The position numbers and the translations under genes are program-made. From positions 1 through 7,874 of the forward strand of contig JACQUR010000447.1 of the NCBI GenBank assembly GCA_016210245.1: a stretch of DNA of 7,874 nt, read 5' to 3'. Within the stretch, counting starts at the first letter, position 1; each line of letters begins with the position of its first letter. Positions 6,299-7,874 of this stretch are shown in pieces. Source of the stretch: Chloroflexota bacterium (GTDB taxonomy: Bacteria > Chloroflexota > UBA6077 > JACQUR01). Under the pieces are notes generated by a model that was not told the DNA's origin, ran no database searches, and saw only the letters and a program-made list of their open reading frames with translations.

Positions 6299-6328
6299 AT
6301 AGTGTGCCCCGCGGTGCTCCCACGTCAA
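6299..6328 (-). promoter_or_regulatory. Possible minus-strand promoter of the regulator gene
   Basis: Read on the minus strand, TTGACG (6328-6323, five of six consensus bases) is followed after 18 bases by CACTAT (6304-6299, three of six). The resulting leader is about 50 bases. The -35 lies seven bases from the phosphatase -10, so RNA polymerase could not occupy both promoters easily. Confidence 0.3.
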
Positions 6329-6334
6329 GTTCTG

Positions 6335-6340
6335 TATACT
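6335..6340 (+). promoter_or_regulatory. Possible -10 element of the phosphatase gene
   Basis: TATACT matches the -10 consensus at five of six positions. No clear -35 lies at 16-18 bases. Transcription starting near 6347 gives a short leader with GAGGT at 6356-6360, which supports the GTG start at 6367 and argues against the upstream GTG at 6304. Confidence 0.4.
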
Positions 6341-6366
6341 TCCTAACCAAACGGCGAGGTCTACCC

Positions 6367-7104
6367 GTGGATATCGGCTCCGCCACTGACGTCGGCCGGC
6401 GACGCCCACACAATGAAGATAGCCTCCTGGTGCTGAGCCACCCGGACCAGCCCAGGCGCGGGGTACTGTGCGTGGTGGCGGATGGCATGGGCGGCCATGC
6501 CGCGGGCGAGGTGGCCAGCCACATTGCCGTGGAGACGCTTGCCGAGCGCTACTTCGCGGAGCGGGGCGAGGTGCGCGCCGCGCTGGTGGCCGCGGTGCGG
6601 CAGGCCAACGCCGCGGTCTGGGAGGCGGGCAACGCCGACCCGAGCCGCCACGGCATGGGGACCACGCTGGTGGCCGCCGCCATCGTCGGCGACCAGGCCA
6701 CCATCGCCAACGTCGGGGACAGCCGGGCCTACCTCATCACCCAGAGAGCCATCCGCCAGGTCACGCTCGACCACACCTGGGTGGCCGAGCAGGCGGCCCT
6801 GGGGCGGCTGTCCGCCCAGGACGCGGCGCTCCACCCCTTCCGCCACATGCTCACCCGCTCCCTGGGCGTGCAGGGCGAGGTGGAGGTGGACCTCTTCGAG
6901 CTTCCCCTGCGCCCCGGGGATGCCCTGCTCCTCTGCTCGGACGGCCTCACCGCCCACCTCAAACCTGCAGAGCTGCGCGAGGTGGTGGCCTCCGCCCCTG
7001 CCCAGCAAGCCGCCCAACAGCTCGTGGACCTGGCCAACGCCAGTGGCGGATCGGACAACATTAGCGTGATCGTGGCGAGAATGATGATGAATGATGAATG
7101 GTGA
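6367..7104 (+). CDS. PP2C-family protein serine/threonine phosphatase (PrpC/Stp1-like)
   Basis: This cytosolic Mn2+/Mg2+ enzyme would remove phosphate from Ser/Thr of proteins, typically countering Hanks-type kinases. The 245 residues make a complete single PP2C domain: DIGSATDVGRRRPHNED (2-18), ADGMGGHAAGE with metal ligand Asp39, GMGTTLVAA, NVGDSRAY, the long DHTWVAEQAALG segment, LTRSLG, CSDGL with Asp192 and SDNISVIVA with Asp230. GTG 6367 follows GAGGT at six bases and gives the standard N-terminus; the frame is open from GTG 6304 but those residues are not family-like and cover the -10. Bacterial homologues often sit beside kinase or FHA genes; none is seen here. The last residues, MMMNDEW, are encoded by the left arm of an AT-rich palindrome, so the natural C-terminus has probably been replaced just after the final strand. 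Confidence 0.95.
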   Translation: MDIGSATDVGRRRPHNEDSLLVLSHPDQPRRGVLCVVADGMGGHAAGEVASHIAVETLAERYFAERGEVRAALVAAVRQANAAVWEAGNADPSRHGMGTTLVAAAIVGDQATIANVGDSRAYLITQRAIRQVTLDHTWVAEQAALGRLSAQDAALHPFRHMLTRSLGVQGEVEVDLFELPLRPGDALLLCSDGLTAHLKPAELREVVASAPAQQAAQQLVDLANASGGSDNISVIVARMMMNDEW

Positions 7105-7137
7105 ATGATGAATTCACCATTCATCATTACTCATCAT
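7081..7137. repeat. 57-base AT-rich palindrome ending two convergent frames
   Basis: Arms 7090-7106 and 7112-7128 are a perfect 17-base inverted repeat with loop GATGA. After two mismatches, pairing resumes between 7081-7087 and 7131-7137. It is built from ATGATGAATGG-type units and is much richer in A+T than its surroundings. Each strand contains the codons for NDEW followed by TGA, so it supplies the stop of the phosphatase on the + strand and of the GH38 remnant on the minus strand. It may also act as a bidirectional terminator hairpin, though no T-run is present. Confidence 0.85.
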
Positions 7138-7284
7138 GGAGTCGTGGGGCTGGTTGCGCAGCAGCTCGCGCCAGGCCAGCCGCAGCTCGGCCAGGGGGTA
7201 GCGAGCACCGCCATCCTGGCCGTAGTCGGCGCGAAGCTGCGCCAGCGCGGCGAGCGCCTCGGCCACGAACAGCGTCTCGGCGGA
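7138..7284 (-). pseudogene. Remnant of a GH38 alpha-mannosidase gene
   Basis: Forty-nine open codons on the minus strand encode a stretch containing AETLFVAEALAALAQL and then YPLAELRLAWRELLRNQPHDS. The latter is typical of bacterial glycoside hydrolase family 38, where the segment AWxxLLxNQPHDSxxG holds a zinc-binding His of the active site. The remnant begins just after an in-frame TGA (7287-7285) and stops right after HDS, where the palindrome takes over (MMSNDEW, then TGA). The usual G and the rest of this roughly 800-1000-residue enzyme are absent. It therefore cannot be functional. Recognition is by motif; no alignment was run. Confidence 0.6.
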
Positions 7285-7367
7285 TCACCCAGGAGCACCG
7301 GCTCGTCTACCGGGTCGCCGGCCGGCAGATCCATTTCCTCCAGGCTCGGTATCACTACGAAGAGTGA
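7275..7367 (+). pseudogene. Remnant of a YoeB/Txe-type toxin gene
   Basis: The 30 residues encoded here begin SRRITQEHRLVYRV, end ARYHYEE, and are followed by TGA. They match the C-terminal third of YoeB (about 84 residues; E. coli YoeB has SRRITEEHRLVY and ends CRYHY). The Arg in EHRLVY and the final His-Tyr of this ribosome-dependent mRNA interferase are kept. The first roughly 56 residues, including the catalytic Glu, are missing, and no YefM-type antitoxin gene precedes it. Upstream, the same frame only crosses the antisense of the mannosidase remnant. It is inactive debris of a toxin-antitoxin pair. Confidence 0.75.
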
Positions 7368-7551
7368 CCTCGGTTGCTCTCTGAGGGGTTGTGGGGGGCG
7401 GACTCACTCCACCGCTCACCAACACAAGCTGGAACCGAGTCAAGTACCAGGACACAACAGCGGGATCGGGCGCGCATGGAGGAGCGCAGCGGGTCAACCC
7501 AGCCCTCCGAGCGCGGAAGGCGCCCCGGCGCCACGCCTGGCCCGGCTGCGC
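7368..7551. other. Non-coding stretch, nothing recognised
   Basis: No frame here resembles a known protein, and I find no strong hairpin or RNA gene. It contains GGCGGACTCACTCCACCGCT and similar mixed sequence, perhaps the worn tail of the toxin locus. Confidence 0.4.
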
Positions 7552-7557
7552 TACAAT
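7552..7557 (+). promoter_or_regulatory. Possible -10 element of the last gene
   Basis: TACAAT matches the -10 consensus at five of six positions, 20 bases before the start codon; no convincing -35 is seen. A transcript starting near 7564 would include only the ribosome site as leader, so the real start point may differ by a few bases. Confidence 0.35.
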
Positions 7558-7577
7558 TGGGGGCAGGAGGGCCTGCC

Positions 7578-7874
7578 ATGCCATTCACGGTCGATGAGTT
7601 TCGAGAGCTCATCCAGATCCTGGAGCAGCACCCGGACTGGCGGGAGGGATTGCGCCAGCTCGTGCTGACCCAGGACCTGCTGGCGCTGCCCCAGATCGTG
7701 CGCGACCTGGCGGAGACGCAGCGACAGATGGGCGCGACGCAGCAGCAGATGGCCGCGACCCAGGAGCGCCAGGCCGTGACCCAGGAGCGCCAGGCCGAGA
7801 CGTTGCAGCAGATGGCCGCGACCCAGGAGCGCCAGGCCGTGACCCAGGAGCGCCAGGCCGAGACGTTGCAGCAG
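7578..7874 (+). CDS. Coiled-coil protein with heptad repeats, 5' part only
   Basis: The frame opens at ATG 7578 with AGGAGG at 7565-7570, seven bases upstream, and stays open for 99 codons to the window edge. Residues 1-50 (MPFTVDEFRELIQILEQHPD and on, including LVLTQDLLALPQIVRDLAET) are helical. They resemble the N-terminus of uncharacterised Chloroflexota and cyanobacterial proteins that carry a coiled coil before a nuclease-like domain; this is a weak memory-based match. From residue 51 on it is a Gln-rich coiled coil of seven-residue units such as ERQAVTQ and ERQAETL. The function is unknown and the C-terminus is not visible. Confidence 0.75.
   Translation, partial: MPFTVDEFRELIQILEQHPDWREGLRQLVLTQDLLALPQIVRDLAETQRQMGATQQQMAATQERQAVTQERQAETLQQMAATQERQAVTQERQAETLQQ
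7743..7868 (+). repeat. 63-base coding tandem repeat, two exact copies
   Basis: Bases 7743-7805 and 7806-7868 are identical, and 7869-7874 (CAGCAG) begins a third copy. Each unit encodes 21 residues, exactly three heptads (QQMAATQ, ERQAVTQ, ERQAETL). Identity at synonymous positions points to recent duplication. Confidence 0.9.

Noticed and set aside
7285..7584. Minus-strand frame containing WYLTRFQLVLVSGGV
   Set aside because: The stretch looks mildly protein-like, but it has no credible start or known motif and is opposite the toxin remnant; not enough to call a gene.

Overview
This is a GC-rich bacterial window of six clear protein genes, a seventh cut by the right edge, and unusually many short inverted and tandem repeats between (and once inside) genes. 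Gene content, GC-rich codon use and the density of small repeat families suggest a filamentous Chloroflexota-type genome. That placement is inference; no rRNA or other marker gene is present.

Layout. Positions 1-157 hold a hairpin, a 32-base-period direct repeat and a possible promoter. A secreted TPR/SLT lytic transglycosylase (191-2395, +) follows; a heptamer repeat has entered it in frame. The 406-base gap 2396-2801 holds a long hairpin starting inside the transglycosylase gene, a nested palindromic element (2451-2614), a possible gene remnant and a promoter. Next is a metabolic cluster on the + strand: an SDR-family protein without the canonical Tyr and Lys (2802-3593), a 201-base repeat-filled spacer, a CitE-like HpcH/HpaI lyase (3795-4676), and an ornithine cyclodeaminase/mu-crystallin family protein (4673-5653) overlapping the lyase by an ATGA.

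A lower-GC island (two hand-counted 60-base samples give about 53% and 58% G+C, against 80% for one in the neighbouring cyclodeaminase gene) carries a minus-strand winged-helix-like gene (5883-6242). Its reading frame continues past one TAG for 71 more codons to 5667. Divergent from it is a PP2C phosphatase (6367-7104, +). The phosphatase ends inside a 57-base palindrome that also ends an opposing frame, which is the remnant of a GH38 alpha-mannosidase. That remnant abuts a remnant of a YoeB-type toxin. A protein with an exactly duplicated three-heptad coiled-coil block then runs off the right edge (7578-7874).

How the genes relate. The lyase and cyclodeaminase genes are almost certainly co-translated, and the SDR gene may be transcribed with them; their substrate cannot be read from the sequence. 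The transglycosylase and phosphatase are independent housekeeping-type genes. I see no defence system, CRISPR array, intact mobile element, rRNA or tRNA. The most interesting signals are the amber-interrupted regulator, the repeat-supplied gene ends, the in-frame repeat in the transglycosylase and the two abutting gene remnants.
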